Position numbers and translations under genes: made by a program. Positions 1 to 7,745 of a DNA stretch of 64,000 nt are shown piece by piece. Numbering within the stretch: position 1 is the stretch's first letter; every line of letters begins with the position of its first letter. The stretch comes from CAYSFW01 sp050329935 (GTDB lineage Bacteria; Pseudomonadota; Gammaproteobacteria; UWMA-0217). Location of the stretch: assembly GCA_050329935.1 (NCBI GenBank), contig JBHJOI010000079.1, positions 1 to 64,000 of the forward strand. The letters are read 5' to 3'. Under the pieces are notes generated by a model, which did not search any database, was not told where the DNA came from, and saw nothing but the letters and a program-made list of their open reading frames with translations.

Positions 1-55
1 AGTCGAGGACCGATTGGCTCATCTTGGTCGCTAGTTCAAACAGTTCTTTTTGCAT
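1..55 (-). CDS. N-terminal fragment of a gene, possibly a phasin
   Basis: Only the first 18 codons are inside the window, read leftward from an ATG at 55. The peptide begins MQKELFELATKMSQSVLD. A GGAG Shine-Dalgarno sequence sits about 6 bases upstream (63-68 region). The short amphipathic start without a signal peptide resembles phasin-family granule proteins. The TGC-rich palindromes upstream also fit a phasin promoter controlled by PhaR. Eighteen residues cannot prove a family, so this is inference and any other cytosolic protein is possible. Confidence 0.45.
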   Translation of the reverse strand, partial: MQKELFELATKMSQSVLD

Positions 56-90
56 GATCTACTCCATCGCGTTGGGTTGGGTTTAAGCTC

Positions 91-119
91 ATTGTGCATT
101 GCACAATTGATGCAGTGCA
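91..119. promoter_or_regulatory. TGC-rich inverted repeat upstream of the possible phasin gene
   Basis: Bases 91-107 form a perfect inverted repeat with 8-bp arms (ATTGTGCA, one spacer base, TGCACAAT). It is followed at 111-119 by TGCAGTGCA. TGC-rich sites of this type are bound by the PHA-responsive repressor PhaR in several PHA-forming bacteria. The placement, 36-64 bases upstream of the ATG at 55, suits an operator. Binding by PhaR is inferred. Confidence 0.4.
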
Positions 120-944
120 ACATACGCCTAGACCCAACTCATGTCAATAGAACAAAGTCATCAAACCTTCCGCCGCGTCGCTACGTTTGCACATTGGCTA
201 GCAGCGCATAGTCGCGCCGGATCAATGTTGACAATCCCAAAATCACGCCCGAATCACCTCGCTACCGAGTCCTACACGCCATCGAAGGCGACGCCTGACC
301 CAAGAGGGCATACACCGACAGGCCATCTGGCAGTTTTCCGCACCTGAACTGGCGGCGGGTGAATTCACGCGCGTCTGGGTACCGCGGCTGGAGCCGGCCT
401 GGATTCGCTGCGCCGAATGTAGGCGCAATCGGGTCACGATGAGACGGGTGGACAGTATGCCTGCGGCACGTCACACCCCGAGCCTCCACCCTTCTGGTAA
501 GTGGATGCACGCGACGGTTGGAGCCTGTTCGCCGCGCGACGCCAAGGCGCTTGCGATCGCAATTCGCTCCGATCGGGCAAGTCTGTCACGCAATATTCGC
601 TTTGGAGCCAGCGCATGACGAAACACAGACTTCGCAGCATGAGCTTCGCCGCTCCGGGTTGGGTAGGGCGGGGGCGTCGGCCGCAAGGATGCGGCCGTCG
701 AGCCCCCAGGGACGGGTTCACGGCGTCTCCTGCCTACCCAACCCGGAGCGGCGCCCTCGCCAAGTGCGTTTGAGCCACTCAGCGCAAACACCCGAGCACT
801 CTGGAAAACGCGCTCCAAAGACCGTCCAATCGATCCACGGTATTTATTGACACGCGTCATGTCGTTGCGACGGCGATGGACTATAAGAAAATTAGAAGTG
901 CGGAAAAACGAATCGCCAACGATAGCGGTTCGAGGAGGGTCATC
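120..944. other. Long intergenic region
   Basis: I see no convincing gene in this 825-base stretch. The open frames overlap one another on both strands, lack Shine-Dalgarno sites and have no recognisable domain. It contains one complete copy of the inverted-repeat family (648-765) and, at its right end, the leader of the hsp20 gene. Confidence 0.6.
648..765 (+). repeat. Intergenic inverted-repeat element, copy A
   Basis: This is the best preserved copy. The left arm 648-667 (GCCGCTCCGGGTTGGGTAGG) and right arm 733-752 (CCTACCCAACCCGGAGCGGC) are perfect 20-base complements. Between them lie an inner hairpin (GGCCGC/GCGGCC) and the conserved string GGGTTCACGGCGTCTCCTG. A short tail, GCCCTCGCC, follows. 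There is no coding content. Confidence 0.85.
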
Positions 945-1439
945 ATGAGCAACACCGCTGAACTTCAAGTCAAGAAAGCTGAGAAACCCACCACCGAATC
1001 GACGGCGTTGACGCCGTTCGAGGAAATGGAGAAACGGATGGAAGAGTTGTTCCATCGCGATTGGTGGAAACCGCTGCGGGACTGGCCGGAATGGAGCGGA
1101 TTCCCGCGGATGGAACTCAAGTCACCACGGGTCGACATCATCGACCGCGAAACGGAACTCGTCGTGCGAGCCGAGTTACCGGGCGTCGAGAAAAAGGATC
1201 TGGACGTCACGATGACGGATAACACCGTCACGATCAAAGGCAACACGACCCAGGAATCGAAGGACGAGGGTGAGAACTACTATCGCCGCGAGACGATGCA
1301 CGGCTCTTTTATTCGAACGCTGACCCTGCCGAGCTCGGTTGACAGTACGCAGGTCAAAGCCAATTTCCAAAATGGCGTGCTTGAACTAGTTGCGCCAAAG
1401 GTCGAAAAGGCGCATCGGCGCTCGATAGCGATCGAATGA
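945..1439 (+). CDS. Hsp20 family small heat-shock protein
   Basis: An ATP-independent holdase chaperone of 164 residues that binds unfolding proteins in the cytoplasm as an oligomer. A flexible N-terminus with a WWKPLRDWP aromatic stretch precedes the alpha-crystallin domain (about residues 60-160). That domain contains VDIIDRETELVVRAELPGV and NGVLELVAPK, which includes the family G-x-L motif. It ends with a short tail (RRSIAIE). The frame is open from 876, but the ATG at 945 follows GAGGAGGG at a proper distance and is chosen. It is probably monocistronic, with a hairpin at 1447-1474. Closely related proteins are sometimes found on PHA granules, which would suit the left-edge gene, but this is speculative. 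Confidence 0.95.
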   Translation: MSNTAELQVKKAEKPTTESTALTPFEEMEKRMEELFHRDWWKPLRDWPEWSGFPRMELKSPRVDIIDRETELVVRAELPGVEKKDLDVTMTDNTVTIKGNTTQESKDEGENYYRRETMHGSFIRTLTLPSSVDSTQVKANFQNGVLELVAPKVEKAHRRSIAIE

Positions 1440-1446
1440 AACTTCA

Positions 1447-1474
1447 CCCGACGGGTCGTCACTGACCCGCCGGG
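1447..1474 (+). terminator. Hairpin downstream of hsp20
   Basis: CCCGACGGGTC pairs with GACCCGCCGGG around a six-base loop with one mismatch. No T-run follows, so it is either a weak intrinsic terminator or an mRNA-stabilising hairpin. It lies between convergent genes. Confidence 0.45.
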
Positions 1475-1514
1475 AAGAAGGCGTGTATGTAGCCAGATCG
1501 TTCGGGCGAATCCA

Positions 1515-2633
1515 TCAGCCCTCCCGCAAGTGACCCGCGTCTTCATGCTTGGTTCGCACATACCGTTCGTTGTGCGGGTTGGTTGGCGCAAGTAATGGGA
1601 GGCGATCCACAACCTCGATACCGCCCTCTTCGAGCACCCGGATTTTCTCGGGGTTATTGGTAAGCAGGCGAATACGACGAATGTTCAACGCCTGTAGCAA
1701 GGTGCAGGCGACACGAAAGTCCCGTTCCTCGGCACTGAACCCCAGATGTCGGTCCGCTTGCAACGTGTCCAGACCCGCGTCCTGCAAACCATAGGCGCGC
1801 AACTTGTTCGCCAAGCCAATGCCGCGCCCCTCCTGCGCCAGATAGAGCAACACGCCGCCACCGGCGGTCGCGATGCGCTCCACCGCGGTACGCAACTGGT
1901 CGCCACAATCGCAGCGCAGGCTTCCGAGCAGATCGCCCGTCAGACACGATGAATGCAGGCGCACCGGCACCGGCGCATTGAGATCCGGCTCACCGATCAC
2001 GATCGCGACATGCTCATTGTCGCCGTAACTCTCGCGAAACAAGATGAACTCGCAGGCTTCATGCCCCGCGAGCGGCACCCGCGCCCGACTGATCAGGCGC
2101 AACGCGGAGGCCCGCAGTCGCACATAGTCCGCGACGCTCGCCGCGGCGAGGCCTGGCATCGCGGGTTGCGCCGCGCGGCCCGATTCCCAGACCAGCATCG
2201 CCGGCAATAGTCGCGCTTGCAGCGCAAGTTCCAGCACGGTCGCGGTCAAGGGGTGGGTGGTGCCGAGCAGTTCCGCCGTGACTTCGCACCGCGAGCCCGT
2301 CGGCTCCACGACCGCACCGCTCAGGCACTGCAAATTCGCCAACGTCTGGTTGGAATCGACGCGTATGCGCCCCCCCGACGCATTGATCTCAATGCCCAGC
2401 GCGAGGAGACGATTGCGCGTCAGGCATAGAAAAAGCTCATTCGCCCCCTTCGCCAGACCTTGCCAACGCGCATCCGTGAGCGCCTCCACCGGCACCAGGC
2501 ACCACGCCGAACGCTCATCATGGAGCTCGATTTCGCGCCCGCGCCGAAGCTCGTGGATGACTCGATCCACGGCGCCGGCGGCGTCGGAATACTCGTCTTC
2601 ATTCATTGGTTTAGGTTCATTCCGGTCGTACAT
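1515..2633 (-). CDS. ribA: GTP cyclohydrolase II with degenerate RibB-like N-terminal domain
   Basis: The enzyme opens GTP to 2,5-diamino-6-ribosylamino-pyrimidinone phosphate, the first step of riboflavin and some deazaflavin or pterin routes. The C-terminal half (about residues 175-365) carries the zinc cysteines in SSCLTGDLLGSLRCDCGDQL, the EGRGIGLANKLRAY motif and LLTNNPEK. The N-terminal 150 residues resemble DHBP synthase. However, the acidic catalytic loop normally read as DDEDRENEGD is HDERSAWCLV here, so RibB activity is probably lost. An internal ATG at 2606 is an alternative start; neither start has a strong Shine-Dalgarno. It is divergent from the RibD-reductase gene at 2707, 73 bases away. 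Its neighbours suggest a dedicated pathway rather than the housekeeping riboflavin operon. Confidence 0.92.
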   Translation of the reverse strand: MYDRNEPKPMNEDEYSDAAGAVDRVIHELRRGREIELHDERSAWCLVPVEALTDARWQGLAKGANELFLCLTRNRLLALGIEINASGGRIRVDSNQTLANLQCLSGAVVEPTGSRCEVTAELLGTTHPLTATVLELALQARLLPAMLVWESGRAAQPAMPGLAAASVADYVRLRASALRLISRARVPLAGHEACEFILFRESYGDNEHVAIVIGEPDLNAPVPVRLHSSCLTGDLLGSLRCDCGDQLRTAVERIATAGGGVLLYLAQEGRGIGLANKLRAYGLQDAGLDTLQADRHLGFSAEERDFRVACTLLQALNIRRIRLLTNNPEKIRVLEEGGIEVVDRLPLLAPTNPHNERYVRTKHEDAGHLREG

Positions 2634-2706
2634 GACTTAGACTCGCAAGATTACCGGTAAATATATCCGCGTTTGTAAAGCCCATGTTTGTTACTGATTT
2701 ATTTCA

Positions 2707-3699
2707 GTGTCGTTTAAACCGATGCTATCCCAGCGCCCAAAGACAGAGCTGGGCGCCATCGACGTTGGAGCTTCGACATTGACCCCTGATACCTGCTGGA
2801 GTCTGTTGCTTGCGCTTGCCAACGCGCGCCGCGCCGCGACACTGCCAAATTCGGCCTTCGCGATTCGGTACGACACGCGGCACGATCGGCTGGACTGGCT
2901 GCCGCCCGACGTGGACGCGCCGCTGGCATGGGCGCCCGGTGACGGCTGGCGAATTGGCGCGTCGGTGTCCGCGGACGTCCGCGACCTGCTGGACCTTTAC
3001 CTGCCGCTGATCGAGCCGCGCCGGTCCGTTTCCTGGGTATTGGCGCAGCTCGGGCAAAGCATCGACGGTTATATTGCAACCCGTGACGGCGATGCCTACT
3101 ACGTGACCGGCCCGGAGAATCTCACGCATCTGCATCGATTGCGGGCACTCAGTGACGCGGTCATCGTTGGCGCGAACACGGTCGCGATCGACAATCCGCG
3201 CCTGACGACGCGGCGCGTGCCGGGACCCAATCCGGTCCGCGTGGTGCTCGATGCCAGCGGGCGCCTCGAACTCGGGTCCGCGCGGCTAATTACCGACAAT
3301 GCCGCACGCACCCTGATCGTCCGCCAAACCGGTTTGTCCGAATCCGCAGTGGCCAGCGCCGAGGTATTGAACGTTGCCGTGACTTCGCGCGGACTCGATT
3401 TGACCGATCTACTTCGGCAACTGCGCGCGCTGGGGCTGGGCACGATTCTTGTCGAGGGCGGCGGGTTGACCGTATCGAGATTTCTCGAAGCACATCTGCT
3501 CGACCGACTGCACATCGCAGTCGCGCCACTCATCCTGGGTAGCGGACGGCCTGGGCTCACGCTACCGCCGATCGAGCGCCTAAGCGACGCGCTGAGGCCA
3601 CTCTCACGGGTGTATCGGCTCGGCCGCGACATTTTGTGGGATTTCGATCTGCGCGCCGCCGCGCCCGCGAGCAACCCAGACGCGTCCGGTCAAACATAA
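2707..3699 (+). CDS. RibD C-terminal (reductase) domain protein, no deaminase domain
   Basis: A 330-residue protein. Its second half is the RibD reductase / dihydrofolate-reductase-like fold: SWVLAQLGQSIDGYIAT, the cofactor region DAVIVGANTVAIDNPRLT, and GLGTILVEGGGLTVSRFLEA. RibD usually starts with a cytidine-deaminase-like zinc domain; no HxE or PCxxC motif is present. The first 105 residues match nothing I recognise. The likely reaction is NADPH reduction of a ribosylamino-pyrimidine or a related pteridine precursor. The GTG start at 2707 can be replaced by the ATG at 2722. It shares a divergent 73-base promoter region with ribA, so the two are probably co-regulated. Confidence 0.82.
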   Translation: MSFKPMLSQRPKTELGAIDVGASTLTPDTCWSLLLALANARRAATLPNSAFAIRYDTRHDRLDWLPPDVDAPLAWAPGDGWRIGASVSADVRDLLDLYLPLIEPRRSVSWVLAQLGQSIDGYIATRDGDAYYVTGPENLTHLHRLRALSDAVIVGANTVAIDNPRLTTRRVPGPNPVRVVLDASGRLELGSARLITDNAARTLIVRQTGLSESAVASAEVLNVAVTSRGLDLTDLLRQLRALGLGTILVEGGGLTVSRFLEAHLLDRLHIAVAPLILGSGRPGLTLPPIERLSDALRPLSRVYRLGRDILWDFDLRAAAPASNPDASGQT

Positions 3700-3825
3700 T
3701 ACGCAACGCGACTGAAGTGCGAGACGCGCCGTGGTGACTTGGCGCGACCGAGCAGTACCGAATCCCCGGCACCCGTGAAGCGCGACCGCCGGCGGACGAT
3801 TGGCCGTCGTGTACGCGTCTGAATC

Positions 3826-4050
3826 CTACAAACCGACCAGCGCGGCGTGGACACCGTGATGCTGGACGGAGCGTAGAATCCGCTGCGATGAGATCAACGC
3901 GGGATCATAGTCCACGACCAGCAAATGCCGTCGGTTTTCATGCACGCAGGCACTGATGACGCCAGCATCCGCGATCAAGGCCCGTTCCAGATCGTGTAGT
4001 CGTTGGTCATCCAGGGTTTCATCGATATGTACGACGATATCCGCACTCAT
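3826..4050 (-). CDS. Small HMA-like domain protein without the CxxC motif
   Basis: A 74-residue cytosolic protein with the ferredoxin-like beta-alpha-beta pattern of heavy-metal-associated domains: DIVVHIDETLDDQRLHDLER, an AGVISACVHENRRHLLVVDYDP strand pair, then SSQRILRSVQHHGVHAALVGL. The metal-binding CxxC is missing, so metal binding is doubtful. An AGAGG sequence lies 9 bases before the ATG. A shortened repeat copy (4072-4113) sits immediately upstream. Function unknown. Confidence 0.6.
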   Translation of the reverse strand: MSADIVVHIDETLDDQRLHDLERALIADAGVISACVHENRRHLLVVDYDPALISSQRILRSVQHHGVHAALVGL

Positions 4051-4071
4051 GGTGGCATGCCTCTAAATTTT

Positions 4072-4113
4072 CATGGCGGGGACGCCGCTCCCACCTACCT
4101 AACCTGGAGCGGC
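4072..4113 (-). repeat. Inverted-repeat element, copy B (internally deleted)
   Basis: Read on the minus strand, this has the left arm (GCCGCTCCAGGTTAGGTAGG) joined almost directly to the conserved tail (GAGCGGCGTCCCCGCCATGAAA). The inner hairpin and right arm are gone. It lies just upstream of the HMA-like gene's ribosome-binding site. Confidence 0.6.
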
Positions 4114-4306
4114 GAAGCCCTCCGTGGACCCGGCGCTTCGTAACGTTAATCGGTTCGAGTCTACTTCGATGCGAGCCGCGCCTCATGCCCGTCGTGGACG
4201 CGGCTGTGGACTCGCCGCCTGGCGTTCGGGCAGCGCGCCCGATGCCTGTATCGACTATAGATCGCCCCGAGCGGTTCGCAAGGCGCGCGCCCCTTTTAGC
4301 CGGTTA

Positions 4307-5188
4307 TCAGGCGTCTCCACCTGCCCATCGCGCGGCAAGGTCGACATGCCCAACCACGATGCCCGACACACCCTGATCGAGCCAGGTTTCGCGACGCGCG
4401 CGCCAGGCCTCGATCGTCGACGCGGCGTCGGGCTCCAACGCGATCGCGGCAGCCACCCAACCGTCGAACAAGTAGCGCTGCATGTCGTACGCCTCGGATG
4501 GGATAACCCAATCGGACGAGCGCTGTCGAACCTCGTATCCGGAAGCCGTCAGCAATGCGTTGGCCTCCGCGACCGCACCCGGTCCCAGCGCGGGTCCGAA
4601 CCCCTTGTCAGTCAACTGATGCCGGTTGACCCATTCGCGCAACTGCGAATCCAAGGGATCGCGCGGCCGCAAATCGATCCGCCCGTTATAACTCAACGCG
4701 AACAGCACGTCGGCCCGCGCCGACTGACAACGCGCGATTAACGCCGCGAGCCACGGCGCGGAAACCAGATCGAGCAGCGCGGACGCGGTCACGAGGTCCA
4801 CGCGGCCCCAGGGCAGGCCTGCGAGTGCGGTGACCAGATCGGCGTGCCGCGTTTCAACCTGGATCGGATCAGCGTTCGGCGCGGTCGAAACCGATAGGCC
4901 ATTCACGCTGTAGTGCCGGGACGATGACCACGCCGAGGCATGTAACTGAACCGGCACGCGCGCCAATAGCGTCGGGTCATGATCGACCAGCGTCCAATCT
5001 TGCGCGCCGCCCCAGCGCGGCGCGAGGTAACGCAGGTTCGATCCGGTGCCCGCGCCGAGATCGAGCACGCGCAACGGCGCGGCGGAAGTCCACCTCGGGC
5101 GTAGCCAATCGAACAATTCAGGCGCACGCGCCAAGGCGTCGAAAACTTCGCGTGTCTCCAGCCACGCCGCACAAAAACCGCTTTTCAT
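4307..5188 (-). CDS. Class I SAM-dependent methyltransferase
   Basis: A cytosolic methyltransferase of about 293 residues. The SAM-binding loop is LRVLDLGAGTGSNLRYL near the N-terminus, followed by the acidic strand WTLVDHDPTLL and the post-II strand VDLVTASALLDLV. The C-terminal part holds an unclassified substrate domain. The frame is open from a TTG at 5209, but the ATG at 5188 is preferred. It follows the glycosyltransferase gene in the same direction after a repeat copy. The neighbouring PTPS-like, RibA and RibD-like genes suggest a pterin- or pyrimidine-derived small molecule as substrate. That is inference from context. Confidence 0.85.
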   Translation of the reverse strand: MKSGFCAAWLETREVFDALARAPELFDWLRPRWTSAAPLRVLDLGAGTGSNLRYLAPRWGGAQDWTLVDHDPTLLARVPVQLHASAWSSSRHYSVNGLSVSTAPNADPIQVETRHADLVTALAGLPWGRVDLVTASALLDLVSAPWLAALIARCQSARADVLFALSYNGRIDLRPRDPLDSQLREWVNRHQLTDKGFGPALGPGAVAEANALLTASGYEVRQRSSDWVIPSEAYDMQRYLFDGWVAAAIALEPDAASTIEAWRARRETWLDQGVSGIVVGHVDLAARWAGGDA

Positions 5189-5284
5189 CGCAATGATTTC
5201 ATCCCCCAATCTTGTGTTGAAAGCACCTGTTCGCGGGAGTGTTCCCCATATGCACTTAAGTAAAACGCCGGGCTCTCAAGGAGA

Positions 5285-5424
5285 CGCTGCTCAGGGTTGG
5301 GTAGGCGGGCGCGTCGGTCGCGGGGACGCGGCCGTCGAGCCGCCCACGGATGAGTTCACGGCGTCTCCTGCCTACCCAACCCGGAGCGCGGCTTTCAGCC
5401 TCCGCGGCGGCGTCCTCGCCATGA
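5285..5424 (+). repeat. Inverted-repeat element, copy C
   Basis: A full-length copy between the methyltransferase and glycosyltransferase genes. The left arm contains CAGGGTTGGGTAGGCGGG and the right arm CCTACCCAACCCGGAGCG. An inner GC-rich hairpin, the TTCACGGCGTCTCCTG core and the tail GGCGGCGTCCTCGCCATGAA are all present. The 5189-5525 gap holds nothing else that I can see. Confidence 0.85.
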
Positions 5425-5525
5425 ACGTCAAAGCGCGTGGTCACAATGGGTGACGCACACGGGATCGCTCAAGACCTCGAGTGGCGCGCAAACCTTCCGC
5501 GCGCCGCACGGTGAGTCGATCCACA

Positions 5526-6560
5526 CTATGCGATCGCCTGCTCGAAGCGAGCGCTGCTCAAGCCCCAACTGGGCAAGCTTGCACGGACAGCCCGCGCGCC
5601 GGCCGCCAGTCGTGCACGCTCATCGGCGTCATCGAGCACCCGCGCGAGCGCGGCCGTCAACGCCTCCACGTCGCCGGGCGGCACCAGCAATCCAGCCTCG
5701 GCAGGCACCGTCTCCGGAATCGCGCCGGCGGTGGTGCTGACGATCGGCAGCGCGCGGGCCAACGCTTCCGTGAGTGCCATGCCGTAACCCTCATGCCAGG
5801 ACGCAAGCACAAAGACATCGCTGCGATCGTAATACCGGGCAAGCGTCGCGGCGTCCACCGCGCCGCGAAAGTCCACCCGATCCGCCAGACCGAGGCGCGC
5901 GCATCGCGCCAGCAAGGCGGCGGTTGTGACCGGATTGCGGAGCCTGTCGCCGACACATTCGAGCCGCCACGGGCGGTCGCCAAGGCGCGCCAGTGCTTCA
6001 AGCAGCAGGTCGTGCCCCTTGCGCGGCGTCAACGTCGCGACGCAGAGCAGCGCGAGCGTGCGGCCATCGCCACCCGCCGCGGCCGGTGCAGGATCGACGC
6101 CCGGCTCGACCACGGCGATCCGGGCCGGATCGACTCCGTAGACAGTCAAACTGCGCGCGGTAAAGCGGCTGGTCACGATCACGCCTCGCGCGGCGGCCAA
6201 GGCGCGCCGTTCCCGCGCCAGCAACAGCGCTCGCGACTCGGCATCGAGCCCGGTCTCGTCCGCCAGCGGATGATGTACCAGTGCGAATAGTCGCAGCCGC
6301 GTCGCATGGCGCTCGGCCAGCGCCGGCATCCCGCCGAACGCCAGCCCGTCGATCACCACCGTCGCCGCGTCGGGCAAACTCGATAGCAACGCGTCCGCGT
6401 CCTCGAGCGCGGCCCGGCTCGGCAGCGGGAAACTCGCGTCGAGGGCGTGGACGAAAACATGCCAGCCGCGCTCGCGGAGGCCTTGCGCGATACGTTGGTC
6501 ATAGAGATACCCGCCGGTCAGCGTGGCCGGATCGCCGGGTACCAACAGGTGCAGATCCAC
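5526..6560 (-). CDS. Family 4 glycosyltransferase
   Basis: A GT-B fold, retaining glycosyltransferase of 344 residues. The N-terminal acceptor domain begins MDLHLLVPGD and has a glycine-rich loop, LTGGYLYDQRIAQGL. The C-terminal donor domain has LLCVATLTPRKGHDLLLEAL and the E-x7-E motif in SWHEGYGMALTEALARALP. The GTG start directly abuts the stop of the PTPS-like gene (TGAGTG), so the two are translationally coupled. The coupling argues that it glycosylates the product of the PTPS-like protein or a related compound, much as cyanobacterial enzymes glycosylate tetrahydropterins. The donor sugar cannot be read from the sequence. Confidence 0.9.
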   Translation of the reverse strand: MDLHLLVPGDPATLTGGYLYDQRIAQGLRERGWHVFVHALDASFPLPSRAALEDADALLSSLPDAATVVIDGLAFGGMPALAERHATRLRLFALVHHPLADETGLDAESRALLLARERRALAAARGVIVTSRFTARSLTVYGVDPARIAVVEPGVDPAPAAAGGDGRTLALLCVATLTPRKGHDLLLEALARLGDRPWRLECVGDRLRNPVTTAALLARCARLGLADRVDFRGAVDAATLARYYDRSDVFVLASWHEGYGMALTEALARALPIVSTTAGAIPETVPAEAGLLVPPGDVEALTAALARVLDDADERARLAAGARAVRASLPSWGLSSARFEQAIA

Positions 6561-6971
6561 TCAGGCGGGCCGTTCGAGGCGTCCGCTGTAGGCCGCCCAC
6601 GCGACATGCGACTCATGCAAGGTCACGCGCATCGCGTCGAGCCCCAGCGCCGCGGGTCCCAATTCGCCCACCGCGACTCGCCTCGCCATACGTTCGAAAA
6701 TCAAGCGTGCCAGGAACTCGGTGGTTGTGTTCTGCCCCACCAGCGCCGGGTCATCATCGAGGTTGCGGTAGTTGATCTCGGCCAACACCGCGCTCAACGC
6801 GCGCGCGGCAAGCCCGATATCGACCACCAGATTATCCGCGTCCAACCGTTCGCGTTGCAGCTCGACATCGACGACATAGGTGGCTCCGTGCAACCGCTGC
6901 GCCGGGCCGAACACCTCGCCGCGAAAGCTATGAGCGATCATGCAATGGTCACGTACGCACAGTGAATACAT
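6561..6971 (-). CDS. 6-pyruvoyl/6-carboxy-tetrahydropterin synthase-like protein with altered active site
   Basis: A 136-residue member of the QueD/PTPS T-fold family. Canonical members act on dihydroneopterin triphosphate using a zinc held by three histidines and a catalytic cysteine. Here His14 (MIAHSF) and His28 are present, but the usual HGH is H28-G-A30. The catalytic Cys, four residues before HGH, is Ala24. The rest of the fold is good: LVVDIGLAARAL, NYRNLDDDPAL, NTTTEFLARLIFERM and a final VTLHESHVAWAAYSG. The start at 6971 is fixed by AAAGGAG seven bases upstream; the frame is open to 7070. The substitutions suggest an altered or non-catalytic role. Confidence 0.85.
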   Translation of the reverse strand: MYSLCVRDHCMIAHSFRGEVFGPAQRLHGATYVVDVELQRERLDADNLVVDIGLAARALSAVLAEINYRNLDDDPALVGQNTTTEFLARLIFERMARRVAVGELGPAALGLDAMRVTLHESHVAWAAYSGRLERPA

Positions 6972-7108
6972 CGGCTGGCTCCTTTGTAACGGTCTTGATT
7001 CGAAGCTGATCCGCGACGTTAACGCAACCGCGAACCCCGCGCCTCGAACCCTTGGCATGAGTGCGTCCAAACGCGGCGTCGGTCACCGAAACCGCCCCCT
7101 CTACCGCC

Positions 7109-7567
7109 TCAGACACCCGTTTGCGGACTGACCACTAATCGGCCATCGCCATCCAGCCCGGTGATCAGTACCGACTGCCCGGCGGCGACAGGCTTGGCAC
7201 AGATCGCGGCATAGCTTGAATCGCCGACGCGCACTCGGCCGCGTCCGTTCTGAAATGCATCGACCGCCTCGACCTGACGCCCGACGAGCGCCGCGACCTC
7301 GCGATTGAGCGTCGAGCTTGCGATATCCGCCCGCCCTCGACGCTGGACCATGAACCCAACCGCAATGGAACCTAGCATCGCCACGGCGAACACCAGCAGC
7401 TGCCACGCGAGCGGAAGATTCGGCGCGAGCCACACCGAAAGCCCCACCAGCATTGCGCCAAGGCCAATCCACAGCAACAACACCCCCGGCGCAACGATCT
7501 CAAATCCGATTAAAATTGCCCCCACGATCCACCACAACCACGGCGACGCAAACAGCGAATCAAACAT
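7109..7567 (-). CDS. NfeD family membrane protein
   Basis: A short NfeD (YbbK type) protein of about 152 residues. Two or three transmembrane helices (about residues 8-75: WLWWIVGAILIGFEIVAPGVLLLWIGLGAM and following) are followed by a soluble OB-fold domain (GRQVEAVDAFQNGRGRVRVGDSSY to VLITGLDGDGRLVV). NfeD proteins pair with SPFH/stomatin proteins in membrane microdomains. The next upstream gene is the SPFH partner, read first in the same direction. ATG 7567 has AAGG eight bases upstream; ATG 7573 is also possible. Confidence 0.93.
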   Translation of the reverse strand: MFDSLFASPWLWWIVGAILIGFEIVAPGVLLLWIGLGAMLVGLSVWLAPNLPLAWQLLVFAVAMLGSIAVGFMVQRRGRADIASSTLNREVAALVGRQVEAVDAFQNGRGRVRVGDSSYAAICAKPVAAGQSVLITGLDGDGRLVVSPQTGV

Positions 7568-7606
7568 GCTCATGACCTTAACAAAGCTCCGGATTCACAG
7601 CGGGGT

Positions 7607-7743
7607 GCCGTTCCAGGTTGGATAGGCGGGCGAATCGGCCGCACGGACGCGGCCATCGAGCCGCCAGGAATAGGTTCACGGTGTCTCCCGCCTACCCAAC
7701 CCGGAACGACTTTCGTCCTCAATGGCGGCGCTCTGACCATGAA
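7607..7743 (+). repeat. Inverted-repeat element, copy D
   Basis: A full-length copy between the nfeD gene and its SPFH partner. The left arm is GCCGTTCCAGGTTGGATAGG and the right arm CCTACCCAACCCGGAACG. The pairing is nearly intact, with A/T-containing changes. The tail ends CATGAAA only a few bases from the SPFH stop codon at 7746, so on the minus strand it would be transcribed between the two cistrons. Confidence 0.85.
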
Positions 7744-7745
7744 AC

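Noticed and set aside
471..1055. 194-codon minus-strand frame over the first repeat copy and hsp20 start
   Set aside because: It crosses a repeat element and the hsp20 leader; no ribosome-binding site or family.
2634..2706. FMN riboswitch in the ribA / RibD-reductase intergenic region
   Set aside because: The gap is only 73 bases and lacks the conserved RFN stems; an FMN element needs well over 100 bases.
5481..6290. 269-codon plus-strand frame opposite the glycosyltransferase
   Set aside because: Antisense to a gene with clear GT4 motifs; Arg/His-rich composition without any family pattern.
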